Source: a virus. From it: DNA of 38,963 nt. Made by a program: the position numbers and the translations under genes. The stretch covers positions 1 to 38,963 of IMG/VR virus record IMGVR_UViG_3300010885_051447; one strand, written 5' to 3'. Below the pieces are notes generated by a model, which ran no database searches, was not told where the DNA came from, and saw only the letters and a list, made by a program, of their open reading frames with translations. Shown piece after piece: positions 19,901-28,300 of this stretch; position 1 is the first letter of the stretch, and the number at the start of each line of letters is the position of its first letter.

Positions 19901-20864
19901 CGGGTTTCTGGTCTTTCTAAATAGTGCCACGATTTTAGCAACCTCGACTGGTCGAATTGAAAACCAATGGCAACACGTTGCAATTGTAAGAAGAAGCACG
20001 ACAGTAACGCTATATGTAGATGGCGTCTCACAGACTTCTACTACATCATCAGCAGACCTAACTGACAGTATTCTACGGATTAGTGGTTTTGTCGACACTC
20101 AGTCCAGCGTTTACGCTTACAACGGCTACATCGACGACATTCGCATCACTAAAGGCATAGCTCGTTACACCGCAAACTTCACGCCACCCGCCACAGCACT
20201 ACCAGAATTCGCCGCCGGAAATGACCCATACTTCAGCTCTGTTTCGCTTCTGATGCACATGGACGGAGCTAACGGAAGTACGACATTTAGAGATAACTCG
20301 TCAAATGCACTAACGGTGGCTGCGGTCGGGAATACTCAATTATCTGCAGGTCAAAGCAAGTACGGTTCTGCAAGTGCCTATTTTGATGGTACGGGAGATT
20401 ACCTCACAGTTGCAAACTATGGGTCGCTATTTACCTTCGGAACAGGCGACTTCACTGTCGAGGCTTGGGTTTATGTGACCTCAAGCGGAACTAGTTTCTC
20501 ATTCTTCCTCACAGAAGGATTGGCTACGGATTTTGCGTTTTATGTTGATGACACCCGATTAGGCATGTGGGATGGAGCATCATCATCATATTATTCTAGC
20601 TCCGGTGCAGTTCCTTTGAACCAATGGGTGCATGTTGCATTTACACGGACTGGCGGATTTATTCGAGGCTTTGCTAACGGAGTGCTGACTGGATCAGTGA
20701 GTAATTCCAGGAATATGACCAACTCTCAAGCAGTCAGAATCGTGGCCTCGTCCACATATCCCAACTCATCAACTTGCTATGTAGACGACCTTAGGGTTAC
20801 AAAGGGTATTGCCCGCTATACGGCAACCTTCACTCCACCACCATCGGCTTACCCAGACGCATAA
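13953..20864 (+). CDS. Giant adhesin: glycine-rich head plus nine LamG-like domains
   Basis: A 2303-residue product, probably a receptor-binding or tail appendage protein. The N-terminus (MLANIGRNAKKAAG) leads into a glycine-rich domain (about 30-285) starting LDYLIVAGGGSGGSGSG, a fold seen in phage adhesins. Nine tandem concanavalin/LamG-like domains of about 220 residues follow. Each starts with (S)VSLLLSMDG, contains YFDGTGDYL and GDFTIE.W, then W.H.A..R and NGYIDD.R, and ends FTPPTAALP. Such jelly-roll domains bind glycans or proteins. The ATG at 13953 overlaps the previous stop and has AGGAGG upstream at 13935, so the TTG at 13920 is rejected. Composition drifts from G/T-rich at the 5' end to A/C-rich at the 3' end. 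Confidence 0.9.
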   Translation: MLANIGRNAKKAAGRGGTIGNISLDYLIVAGGGSGGSGSGFNAAGGGGGAGGVLQGAVSISVGDTYTLTVGNGGATAAPFALGNNGTNSVFNTLVAIGGGAGASHTVQGQSPNNIAGSAGGSGGGGSGSTDLGGVGGAGGAGTAGQGNNGSAGANDQPLSGGGGGGAATAGVAAATGNGARAGSGGAGILSNITGTPIYYGGGGGGGIYSYYNTPYIGALPGLGGIGGGGNGSGNYSNAGADGTANTGGGGGGGTTNDPILSPSGTNGGAGGSGIVVLRCSSAFEIAEASGLNYSSVLSGGYRIYSFYSGTGNVTFQFANTDQYFSTVSLLLSMNGPNGSATFADSGPNAIAVTRVGNAQISTAQSKYGGASAYFDGSGDYLSMASNPLFNFGTGDFTIELWVNLPNDNVDYSLVSGSANGNMDFRRESNGKLSLGRAAVAWDANSSVMSIANQWTHLAASRSGSTLRLFCNGIQIYSGSNSISYSVASLQIGRSTGVSDVDLSGYIDDLRLSRFARYISNFTPPTSALPTIAPFAVGDPYYSAVSLLLSMDGTDGSTTFTDSGPNALTVTPNGNTQLKATVSKFGGSSAYFDGTGDYLSVAANAAIDLSSSDFTIEFWIRPAPKTNAVDAAFGYSNYACMFYHDGVNWTLELSSTGFSNQLVISSPVTLNNWQHIAIVRYGNSIVVYKDGVSSATGSFSGAVATSGRTLRIGDNGNSQNINGYIDDFRISLFARYLSTFTPPTAALPTTASSTVGDPYFSAVSLMLSMDGTNGSTTFTDSSLNALTVTASGNAQISTTQSKYGGASAYFDGTGDWLDVSGTGIATAFGLGDFTIEFWYYPLTVSVQQNLVDKIGSASNAIYMSSAGVLKYYVGADRITGSTLSANTWYHIALARYSGATKLYVNGVQSGASYADANNYALNPNSPRIGAAFNNTVPVNGYIDDFRISLFARYVSTFTPPTAALPTPISSPVGDPYYSAVSLMLSMDGTDGSTTFTDSSLNAFAVTATSATISTTLSKYGGSSAFFNGSSGYLSLTGNSSFQFGTGDFTIEMWVYISANASSQQTFLDTRGAATAAPITFGIYQSKLAFYDGTMRQTSATVTTGQWYHFAASRSGGNLRLFIDGISYYSASNTTDITTGASSIYVGRGFDGAGYYTNGYIDDLRISRFARYVYDFTPPNSVLPIIASSTTADPYYNYTSLLLRMDGENGLTNFVDSGPNAITVTAVGNAQISTAQSKYGASAYFDGSGDAIQIPYSAALDLTSGDFTIEGWVYFNAVSGTPTIITPFGTGTNFGGWVIVLNSSSQFAFYLSTSVNVWNLASNVLFSATAAVIRTWYHFALVRNGSTFTPYLNGIAGTTTTSSSTLYQNSTPLKIGAEKDSNVFPLNGYIDDLRITKYARYTSAFTPPAAALPTTVPSTVADPYYNYTSLLLHMDGSDTSTNFVDSGPSALTVTAVGNAQISTTQSKYGVASAYFDGTGDYLAVTGNASAFAFPSDFTVEGFVYFLALPTNGNYAGLFFARGASAAASAFQFYIFNSVGTYRFETTISVGSTDYGGTYNLPSTPTTGVWYHFAFVRSGSSVSAYWNGVQAGSATTASGTTNTPSTQIAIGGRGTPYTGLYLNGYIDEFRVTKYARYTAAFTPPTAALPEFAAGTDRYFSNVSLLLHMNGANGSTTFTDNSSNVRTITAVGNAQISTTQYKFNGSSAYFDGTGDYLSLSGGMPSGAGTPFTIECWIRLDDLADYRSITRTAGGLDIGVQANGLIGCDQTSVGIIANSATGVITAGTWYHIAVTRDTSNNYKIYVNGTQVASGTNAFSVTAATTIGYSAYSGSHFFKGYIDDFRVTNVLRYTATFALPTAALTDIYNPYTVADPYFSSVSLLLHMDGTNASTNFIDSGPNALTVTAAANAQISTTQIKYGSASGYFDGTGDSLTIPANTALALGTGDYTIEGWFYSLTSTYSLRGMIDFRTATTGTNGLMLRENDGGFLVFLNSATILATSTGRIENQWQHVAIVRRSTTVTLYVDGVSQTSTTSSADLTDSILRISGFVDTQSSVYAYNGYIDDIRITKGIARYTANFTPPATALPEFAAGNDPYFSSVSLLMHMDGANGSTTFRDNSSNALTVAAVGNTQLSAGQSKYGSASAYFDGTGDYLTVANYGSLFTFGTGDFTVEAWVYVTSSGTSFSFFLTEGLATDFAFYVDDTRLGMWDGASSSYYSSSGAVPLNQWVHVAFTRTGGFIRGFANGVLTGSVSNSRNMTNSQAVRIVASSTYPNSSTCYVDDLRVTKGIARYTATFTPPPSAYPDA
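14917..20850 (+). repeat. Nine-copy LamG-like domain repeat
   Basis: Repeat units begin near 14917, 15568, 16221, 16871, 17526, 18211, 18911, 19558 and 20221, with a period of about 650-700 bases. Copies 2-4 are most alike (PYYSAVSL.LSMDGT). Copies 5-6 share PYYNYTSLLL, and copies 8-9 share PYFSSVSLL, which suggests stepwise local duplications. Confidence 0.9.
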
Positions 20865-20875
20865 GGAGCAAACAC

Positions 20876-21604
20876 ATGCAATACTGCCAAGTCAGCCCAA
20901 GCGGTAATATCTCCGGCCCCCAGTGGCTGCCACAGTATACCCCGACTGTCTCCAATTTCAACGCGCTCGATGATGCAGCCTTAGCCGAACACGGATATTA
21001 CCCGTACTACCCATCACCAGTTCCAAGTTATGACCCCGCCGCACAAGGGGTTGATCAGACCTTCACCTTCAATGGCACATATGTATCAGACACGTGGACA
21101 GTCTTTGATCTAATGGCAGAAGAAAAAGCTGCATATGTGCTTGTAAGACTAACTGAAATAGGCCGACAAATCGGCTCATTCTTGGATAAACAAGTATCTG
21201 TCAAGCAATACGATTCCATACTGTCGGCTACAAGCTGGACAATGAGCAGCATCTCGACTTACAAGGCCGAAGGAGAAGCGGCTACAGCATATCGGGACAC
21301 AGTCTGGAACCTGTTTTACATTATGGCTCAGGCTGTGCAGACGGGTACTCAGCCAGTTCCAACTGTGAGCGAGTTTTTTGCAACATTACCAACACTTTGG
21401 CCTGAAAACAACGCCAATGGTACCTCCAGTGATACATCCAATGGGACATCCAATGGGACATCCAATGGGACATCCAATGGGACATCCAGCGGCACATCCA
21501 ATGGCACCTCCAATGGGACATCCAATGGCACCTCAAATGGTACCTCAAATGGTACCTCAAATGGCACCTCAAATGGTACCTCAAATGGCACATTGGTTTT
21601 ATGA
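20876..21604 (+). CDS. Fibre-associated protein with NGTS-repeat tail
   Basis: A 242-residue protein directly after the giant adhesin with a GGAG site before its ATG. Residues 1-180 form a probable folded domain: a Tyr/Pro-rich front (GYYPYYPSPVPSYDP), then helices that include KAAYVLVRLTEIGRQIG. The arrangement recalls small proteins encoded behind tail-fibre genes that act as assembly chaperones or tip proteins. Residues about 180-238 are repeats of Ser-Asn-Gly-Thr, unlike any chaperone tail, and would be flexible and hydrophilic. Function is inferred only from position. The repeats may vary in number between relatives. Confidence 0.72.
   Translation: MQYCQVSPSGNISGPQWLPQYTPTVSNFNALDDAALAEHGYYPYYPSPVPSYDPAAQGVDQTFTFNGTYVSDTWTVFDLMAEEKAAYVLVRLTEIGRQIGSFLDKQVSVKQYDSILSATSWTMSSISTYKAEGEAATAYRDTVWNLFYIMAQAVQTGTQPVPTVSEFFATLPTLWPENNANGTSSDTSNGTSNGTSNGTSNGTSSGTSNGTSNGTSNGTSNGTSNGTSNGTSNGTSNGTLVL
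21415..21592 (+). repeat. 12-bp tandem repeat coding SNGT units
   Basis: About 14 copies of a 12-base unit like TCCAATGGGACA encode SNGT, with third-base drift that falls in blocks (GGGACA early, GGTACC or GGCACC late). There are thirteen NGT triplets. No spacers are present, so this is not a CRISPR array. Confidence 0.9.
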
Positions 21605-21630
21605 TAGTCTACAAACCCACGAGGTGAATC

Positions 21631-21918
21631 ATGTTCGGTGAACCATTTGGTGTATATGCATTTGCTGAAGACGCACAGATATCAATATTCACACAAGCTG
21701 AATTCTTGGCTGACATCTTGAGCCGTCGCAGATTGAACTATAGTCGTGGTGATTGTGTGTGGTTTTTAGAAAAGCATGGCGCACACATAGTCCAGCCCAC
21801 AGCATTCGAACCAGACCCAGAAACCCACAGAAGCGATTACTATTACAATGCTATCGAAAATGTCCTCTACAGGAAGAATAAAGCAACTGATAAAAATGTA
21901 TGGGTTAGGATGAGATGA
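21631..21918 (+). CDS. Unknown small protein
   Basis: A 95-residue protein with a strong ribosome binding site (GAGGTGA) before ATG. It contains a helical front (FTQAEFLADILSRRR), a central Cys and a Tyr-rich segment (DYYYNAIENVLYRK). It is the last + strand gene of the adhesion block and converges with the nuclease/GNAT gene on the other strand, 9 bases away. No family is recognised. Confidence 0.68.
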   Translation: MFGEPFGVYAFAEDAQISIFTQAEFLADILSRRRLNYSRGDCVWFLEKHGAHIVQPTAFEPDPETHRSDYYYNAIENVLYRKNKATDKNVWVRMR

Positions 21919-21927
21919 ATATGGGGT

Positions 21928-23199
21928 CTAAACGCTATAGACGTAGCAAAATTTCTTTCCGCCATATTTCTTAACATAACCAAAGAGACTTGAATATTCT
22001 GATTCTGTCAATTTTGATCTCGTAGCAAGGCCATACAAAGTTTTTTTGTGCATTACGAAGCCTTCTTTGTCAGTATACCAATAGTCTGGCTCGACTTCGT
22101 GGAGCAATTTGAAGTTAGAAGCTTTGTAGATAGTGCCATAGTGCCCAACAGTCGTATCAGAATATGCCACTATATTTTTTTTAATTTGTTTCATCGTTCT
22201 TGATATTAACCAGCTAGCAAAGTTCTTCTTTTGATAAGAGGGATGAATACAAAACCTTGAGAGTTCCACAAAATCGCCAAAAAGATGACTTAAGTTCTGT
22301 CTTAGCGGAGGGCTAAAAACGACACATGCTACCAGCTTATCATTCAAATAAGCCCCAAAGGTCTTACCACCACGCCCTTTGCCTATGTAATGATATGCGT
22401 TTAAAAATGATTTCAAATCATCTTTTGTGACGTCTTTTATAGTTATTTCATCGAAAGAAAACATTTCGATATTGATATCAATACCTAACTTGGCTTTTAA
22501 GCGATTTAAAGCTTTTTCTTTTGTGCGAAACTCGTGTTCCCAAATGTACATTATCTCGTATTCAGGGAAATACCTCTCAATATAAGTGAATTTAGCTCTA
22601 TCTGATCGTTTGACGTTATCTTGAATATGCCAATAATCACCTTGGACCTCGATTAGCAATTTTTTTCCGTTATTAATAGGCACAAGACAGTCAAACACAT
22701 AGTGCCCTAATCTTGTTTTATCGCTTTCTTTTATATAATCTACTTTTAAATCGTCCAATAAAGTATAGAGAAGATTTTGGACAGAGCTAATGCGAGGCTG
22801 CTGACACCTTAGTTTGGCCATATTCTCTCTAGATGCGTTACCAAACTTGTATATGTTATTATCTAACACTGCTTTTCTATATTTTGGATCTTGCCATTTT
22901 TGTTTAATAATCGTTGACTGTATGCATTTATAATCTTCTTCAGACTTTCTCTGGACTTGTTTATTTCTGTAAGTATCATCTTTCCAATTAGCAGTTACCT
23001 GTGTGCTAATTTCATTACTTCTTTCAAGACCTACGCAAGAAGGGCATTTATAGATGTGCTCCTTTTTGGTTCTTAATTTGATTTCGCTTGTTTTATTGCA
23101 GGCAACACAGGAGCATATGACTGTTGGCCTCTTAATGCCTATCAATTCGTTCAATGAGCCATACCCATACTTTGCTTTTGTCTTCAACCAGTCAATCAT
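21928..23199 (-). CDS. Composite zinc-ribbon / Vsr-like nuclease / Mom-like GNAT protein (copy 1)
   Basis: Probably a free-standing homing-type endonuclease with an added acetyltransferase-like domain, 423 residues. The N-terminus has a zinc ribbon CVAC (31-34) and CPSC (52-55). Residues about 65-135 carry short NUMOD-like repeats (WKDDTYRNK, WQDPKYRKA). The nuclease core has FDCLVP (Asp170), LLIEVQGDYWH (Glu184, His191), DRAKFTYIERYFPEYEIMYI, then WEHEF, the layout of Vsr and of the EDxHD homing nucleases. Residues about 262-405 resemble the phage Mu Mom family: ELSRFCIHPSYQKKNFASWL, then AYSDTTVGHYGTIYKAS (Asp348, Tyr358), compared with ADPEQGHHGGIYQ in Mom. It lies opposite to all neighbours, between fibre genes and portal, with AGGAG before its ATG. 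A second copy lies at 29402. Confidence 0.75.
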   Translation of the reverse strand: MIDWLKTKAKYGYGSLNELIGIKRPTVICSCVACNKTSEIKLRTKKEHIYKCPSCVGLERSNEISTQVTANWKDDTYRNKQVQRKSEEDYKCIQSTIIKQKWQDPKYRKAVLDNNIYKFGNASRENMAKLRCQQPRISSVQNLLYTLLDDLKVDYIKESDKTRLGHYVFDCLVPINNGKKLLIEVQGDYWHIQDNVKRSDRAKFTYIERYFPEYEIMYIWEHEFRTKEKALNRLKAKLGIDINIEMFSFDEITIKDVTKDDLKSFLNAYHYIGKGRGGKTFGAYLNDKLVACVVFSPPLRQNLSHLFGDFVELSRFCIHPSYQKKNFASWLISRTMKQIKKNIVAYSDTTVGHYGTIYKASNFKLLHEVEPDYWYTDKEGFVMHKKTLYGLATRSKLTESEYSSLFGYVKKYGGKKFCYVYSV

Positions 23200-23211
23200 T
23201 CTGCTAGCTCC

Positions 23212-23219
23212 TGTAAATA
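23212..23219 (+). promoter_or_regulatory. Candidate late promoter (TGTAAATA) for the portal operon
   Basis: TGTAAATA matches TATAAATA at 7 of 8 bases, 38 bases before the portal ATG, in the short gap between the divergent nuclease/GNAT and portal genes. The same octamer occurs before the glycosyltransferase-like gene. Its complement also overlaps the ribosome binding region of the minus-strand gene. Confidence 0.42.
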
Positions 23220-23249
23220 TATTTTAACAATACATACGGGGATTTTTCG

Positions 23250-25232
23250 ATGCCTAGTAATTGGCTTGTCTTTGATAGAATACGCGCGCTGACCAAATCC
23301 GCGAACGTATTCAGAGCAGATAAAATATTTCAGGATCAGTCCAGCTTAGATAAGCTCACTACAGGTGGAGAATTCCTGGATTTCAGTTCCCAAGCTGCGA
23401 TATTAGATCAGACTAATCTTCAGATAAATCGTTTGGAGCGTTATAAGGATTATGAGCAGATGGATCAAACCGGCGAAGTAAGTCTTGCCCTGGACTTATA
23501 CGCCGATGAAGCTTCCCTAGTCGATAGTGAACGAAAGCACACGCTAGTCATAAAAGCAAAAAATAAAAGGCTTAAAAAAGAATTAGAAGACTTATTCTAT
23601 AACATACTAAGATGGGACAATTTCTGTCGTCCCACTATGAGATACCTCTGCAAATATGGCGACGCCCCGTTTGAAATAGTATTAGACCAAAACCGTGGTG
23701 GCGTTAGCTCGCTGCGGTTCATGAATGTCTACAATTTTACAAGAATTGAGACTAGGTATGGTGACCTAATCGGTTTTTTCTTTATGGATGCTCTCTTTCC
23801 AAAACCACAGTTTTTACATCCTTGGCAGGTGATGCATTTACGTCTTACGAGCTTCGAAAACATCTATCACCCTTATGGTAGAAGCTTGCTTGATGGCGGT
23901 AGGAAGGCTTTTAAGCAGTTGCGGTTGATGGAAGATGCTGCTCTGATTTATAGAATCACCAGAGCTCCTGAGAAAAGGAAGTTCGTGATTCCCGTCGGTA
24001 ACATTCCTCCGAAGGAAGTCCCTGAGTACATGCAGATGGTCGCTAGGACGTTTAAGAGGCAGCGGTTCTATAATCCGACCACCGGTGCTTTTGATGAACG
24101 ATATTCTCCGTTGATCCAAGAGGATGATTTCTTTTTACCACGTCGTCCTGATGGTTCTGGCCCTGATATCGAAGTGATGCCTGGTGCTGAGAATCTCGAT
24201 CAGATCAAGGATATCGAGTATTTCAAGAAAAAGATGATTGCTCCCATGAAGATCCCGTTTGCGAGAGTCGGGATTGGCGATGGTGCTGGTGAGGCTAACG
24301 ATAAGTCGCTATCGCAGTCCAGTTCTGAGTTTGCTAAGGCTGTTCAGTGGGTGCAGCGTGAGGGTGTTAATGGCTTAACTAAGGTTGCTATTGTTCACCT
24401 TGCGTTGCGCGGTTATTCTGTGGATGATATGAAGGGCTTTGAGCTGATGTTTTCTGCTGGCTCTGCTTTGGAGGAGCTTTATAGGATTGAGACTTGGCAG
24501 ACTCGTGCTTCTGTTATGAATGATTTAAAGGATTTGGGCTGGTTTCCTAAGGAGTGGATTGTTACTCATTTTACTGATTTGTCTCCTGATGAGATTGAAG
24601 AGCTTAAGGATGTTGAGGCTGATGAGGCTGCCGGTGGTGGTGGCGGTTTTGGTGGCGGTGGTGGGATGGGCGGTGGAATGGCTGATCTTGGGGGCGGTGA
24701 TGATTTGGGCGGCATTGAGGGGGGTCCTGAGGGGGCTCCTCCTGAGGGTGGTGAGGCTGGTGGTGCTCCTCCTGAGGCTGGCGCGGCTGGTGGTCCTGAA
24801 GCTGGTGCTCCTCCTGAGGGTGGGTTACCTGAAGGCTTGTATGGGCTTGATCAGTCTGCTAATCGTCGTCTGATTAATGAGATGGCTAAGACCAGGGATC
24901 GTAACAGACGACGTAAAATCATGGAGTCTTGGACTAAGCGTCAGAATAAAGAGGTCTATAAGGATGAAGAGCAGTCCTTTAATAATGCATATGAGTTCAT
25001 GCTGAATACTAAGGAATTCGATGGTTTGACTAGGGAGAGGTATCTGAATGATGGTTTAGATATTTATGATCCTAGTCGTTCTGAGAGCTGTTTGGTCCGT
25101 TGGTCTGTTGATGAGGGTGAGAGAAATGACGCTATCAGGGAGAATTATGATGTTTTAATGGAGAATGTCGCTAAGCCTGAGGCAGAAGAGGGCGATATTA
25201 CTGATGATGATCTACCTGCTATAGTTGGGTAA
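23250..25232 (+). CDS. Portal protein, T4 gp20-like
   Basis: Forms the dodecameric ring at the head vertex through which DNA enters, 660 residues. The core resembles gp20: SLALDLYADEAS near residue 77, HPYGRSLLDGGRKAFKQLRL, RITRAPEKRKFVIPVGNIPP, then DDFFLPRR and IEVMPGAENLDQIKDIEYF. A long low-complexity insert of about 75 residues (Gly-rich GGGGGFGGGGGMGGG, then Pro/Glu/Gly units) separates the core from a C-terminal domain of about 120 residues; such an insert is not expected in T4 gp20. Composition changes from A/C-rich before about 23700 to G/T-rich after it. ATG follows GGGG at a normal distance. Confidence 0.93.
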   Translation: MPSNWLVFDRIRALTKSANVFRADKIFQDQSSLDKLTTGGEFLDFSSQAAILDQTNLQINRLERYKDYEQMDQTGEVSLALDLYADEASLVDSERKHTLVIKAKNKRLKKELEDLFYNILRWDNFCRPTMRYLCKYGDAPFEIVLDQNRGGVSSLRFMNVYNFTRIETRYGDLIGFFFMDALFPKPQFLHPWQVMHLRLTSFENIYHPYGRSLLDGGRKAFKQLRLMEDAALIYRITRAPEKRKFVIPVGNIPPKEVPEYMQMVARTFKRQRFYNPTTGAFDERYSPLIQEDDFFLPRRPDGSGPDIEVMPGAENLDQIKDIEYFKKKMIAPMKIPFARVGIGDGAGEANDKSLSQSSSEFAKAVQWVQREGVNGLTKVAIVHLALRGYSVDDMKGFELMFSAGSALEELYRIETWQTRASVMNDLKDLGWFPKEWIVTHFTDLSPDEIEELKDVEADEAAGGGGGFGGGGGMGGGMADLGGGDDLGGIEGGPEGAPPEGGEAGGAPPEAGAAGGPEAGAPPEGGLPEGLYGLDQSANRRLINEMAKTRDRNRRRKIMESWTKRQNKEVYKDEEQSFNNAYEFMLNTKEFDGLTRERYLNDGLDIYDPSRSESCLVRWSVDEGERNDAIRENYDVLMENVAKPEAEEGDITDDDLPAIVG

Positions 25233-25318
25233 ACGGGTCTGGCCGGAGAGACATATGGTTGGTTTCTCGGCAAATTTATGAGTAGTTTAATATGCATGCA
25301 AGCATAAGGGGTCATAAC

Positions 25319-28300
25319 ATGGCACAAAATCAGAATACTATGGCTAGTTCAAGTATCAAAATGGATAGCCGAAAGTTTCTGAGTGCGTTGAACGATAGCG
25401 CTCAAGCAAGAGTTTCATTCTTCTCCGAAAAGGTCGAAGAGATGGGTAAATTGGCGGGCAAACAGTGGCGATTAGCCGCTCTTCGCTCTAAAGATTTATT
25501 CATCGAAGACGTCAATGACAATCAATTTTTTGTAGCATCGCATACAAAAGATCAAGGCCGTATTGCTATCAGCAATATTCGTTCCATTGAGGTCGTTGAA
25601 GGTGAAAAAGCCGGATTATTCGAAGACTCCTGCTTGCGTTTAGTCAATGCAATCGAAGAAAACGATCAGAGCAAAATGTCATCTGCCTTTGGCAGAATGA
25701 AAGCCCAAAGATTTAGCGGACGAACAGTCCCAGCTTCGGGTGTGGTCCGCACAAGAGACGGTATTATCCGTAATATCAGTGTAAGCCAAGACGGTTTTAA
25801 CGAATCAGTTAAAGACAAGCTAGTTTCAACTATCGTAGAAAGTCTACAAGATAAAGTAATCGTCGAAAACGGTCAGGTAACTGCCGGATACTTCAACGAC
25901 GGTCAACGCTTTAGACTTCCAGTCACCAAATGGGCAACCCGCAAACTGGTAGCTCGCAAGATGCGAGACGTAGCAAACACCGCCTACCAAAGCCAAGGAT
26001 TCCAGGAAAGAATCCTCGCAGTGTCCAATATGATTGCTGAAAACAAAATAGAGAACGCAATCAAGACACTCGCACCATTCCTGATGGAAATGGAAGAATT
26101 CACACTGTTAAACCGGAAACAAGTCTCGACACTGATCGAGAACACTCTTGCAACACAAGGTGTATTCAACCAACAACTCTGTGACGACACATCAACACTC
26201 TTCTTCAAGACTAACTTAAAAGTCAGTAAGAACAAGATTGTAAAAGAGTGGAAAGCAATCGCGAGAAACGCCGAACACCCAGTGCTCGCAGAAAACGTTC
26301 AGATTCTATCAGAATCCAAAAACTTCGAAGCTTCATACAATAAATTCCTCCACCTCGTGTTCGAAGCAATCAGCAACCGCCAAGTCGCTGCTGAATCACT
26401 CGCCACGACGCTCCAAGTCCTCCGCGACAAAACGCCAAAAATCAAAGAATCGCATGACCTTTCAAGCAAGCTGATGAGCCTCATCTCACGCTTGAAGAGA
26501 TCAGACTTTGATGATTCAGCGATCTACGAAGCAGAAGACCTGATCGCCACAATTCAAGAAGAATTGTCAGCATCAGAATCACTCAAAGACTTCGATTCAA
26601 TGCCTGGCGACATGGGTGGCGCGGGTGGTGGAATGAACGCACCAGTTGATGCTATTTCGAATGGTGGCGGAAAAGGCCAACCAATCATTAATATCAACAG
26701 CCCTCTGATCCAAATCGGTGGATCAAGCGGTAGTGCTGAGGAAGAAGAGCTCGATCCAGAAATGCCACCGTCAGAAGACGATGAGCTCGACTCTATGCTC
26801 GGCGGCGAAGAAGAATTCGCACCAGCTCCGGCTCCAGCCCCGGCCCCAGCTCCAGCAGGCCCAGGTGCGGCAGGCGCTCCAGCAGCTCCAGCAGCCCCGG
26901 CACCACCTCGTTTCGAATCACGTAATCGTTTCAGCTCACTCAATGAATCGCGTCCGCTTCATTATGAGATGAACGATGAAAATGATGATCTTTCGGATGA
27001 CACAGAAGAAGTTGATCACGAAATTGAAGAGTCGAATGACCCATATGCCTTCTCAGGCAAGGGTAAGTCTTCTTATCTGATGGAATACGGTTCGCCAGTC
27101 ATTAAAGATGAAGCTGACCTCGACCGTGTTGTTGGCTTGATGCGACGTCTGGCTGTTGAGCATAACCTCACCGGCAGAGATCTTGCTGAAAATCTTGATG
27201 ACATGGCTGAAGCCAGTATCGAAGCTGTTGGCCTGAGAGTTCCAGAAGCTAGAATGGAAGCTGCTATCGAGCAAGCCGTCCAGACTTTCATTTCAGAAGC
27301 CAAGGCTCCGTTCCCAGGTGCTGCCAAGCCGTTCGCCAAGAAGCATAAGGACGACGAAGATTCGGACGAAGAATCTGAAGAATCTGATGGCAATCCTTTC
27401 GCTACGGTTAAAGAAAGCGACGATCAGCTTTCAAATGACATGGAAGAATATGACGTCTTCGAAAGAGACTCGTACGACAAGGAATACGTCAAAGTCGGTA
27501 CTAAGACAGGCAGACAGTTAGCTCAGAAATATGGCTATGATTGGGATGAAATTGTCAAGGGTGGATACATTGTTCTTGCCCGTGACATTTATAATGCCAT
27601 GGAAACTGGTAACTTGGTAGACTTGTTCGCCCGTCGTGCAGATGGAACGCCTCCTCCGGTGCATCCAGGTGACGAAGATGATGGCTTCGCAGAAGACCAG
27701 TACAAATCAGCCCGTATGAAGAAGGCTGGTTACGGCAGAGCTGGCATGACAGCTAGCAAGTCCAAGAGGGGTGTCGCCTCAGAAGGCAAGATCACTTGGC
27801 TTGAGCGACAAGAAGATGCAGCCATGGGCATGATCAACGGTGTTAACTTCATCCTTGATCACGGTGGTTCAGCTAGCTCGATTCAGCCTGTAATCCTGAG
27901 CGAAGATGGTATCAGTGCTGAAATCCCGATTCCTGCCAAACTCGTCAAGGGTGCTCTGGCTTCAGCCGGTCTGGCTAAAGGTGACTCTTCTGCCTTCACG
28001 AGATGGCTAACCGAATCGGTCGAACAGCTCCGTGGAGCCAGCTCTGAAGAAGATCAGGCTCTCAACGAAGCTATGGCAGTTATCACTACTGGCAAGAATG
28101 GTTCAATGAAGGTGGAATTGTCTGGAGATATCGACGTCGATGACGAAGATATTGATGACGAAGACATGGACGAAATGAAGCCAGTAGACGCAGTCGAGAT
28201 CGAGCCAGTTGACGACACGATCGAAGTCAAGAAAGACCTCGATGGCGACGAAATGCCTGATTTCGATAAAGACGACGAAGAAGACGAAGACGAAGAGTCT

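Noticed and set aside
25241-25276. Imperfect hairpin (GCCGGAGAGA...TTTCTCGGC) after the portal gene
   Set aside because: The stem needs a bulge and is followed by only AAATTT, so it is not listed as a terminator.
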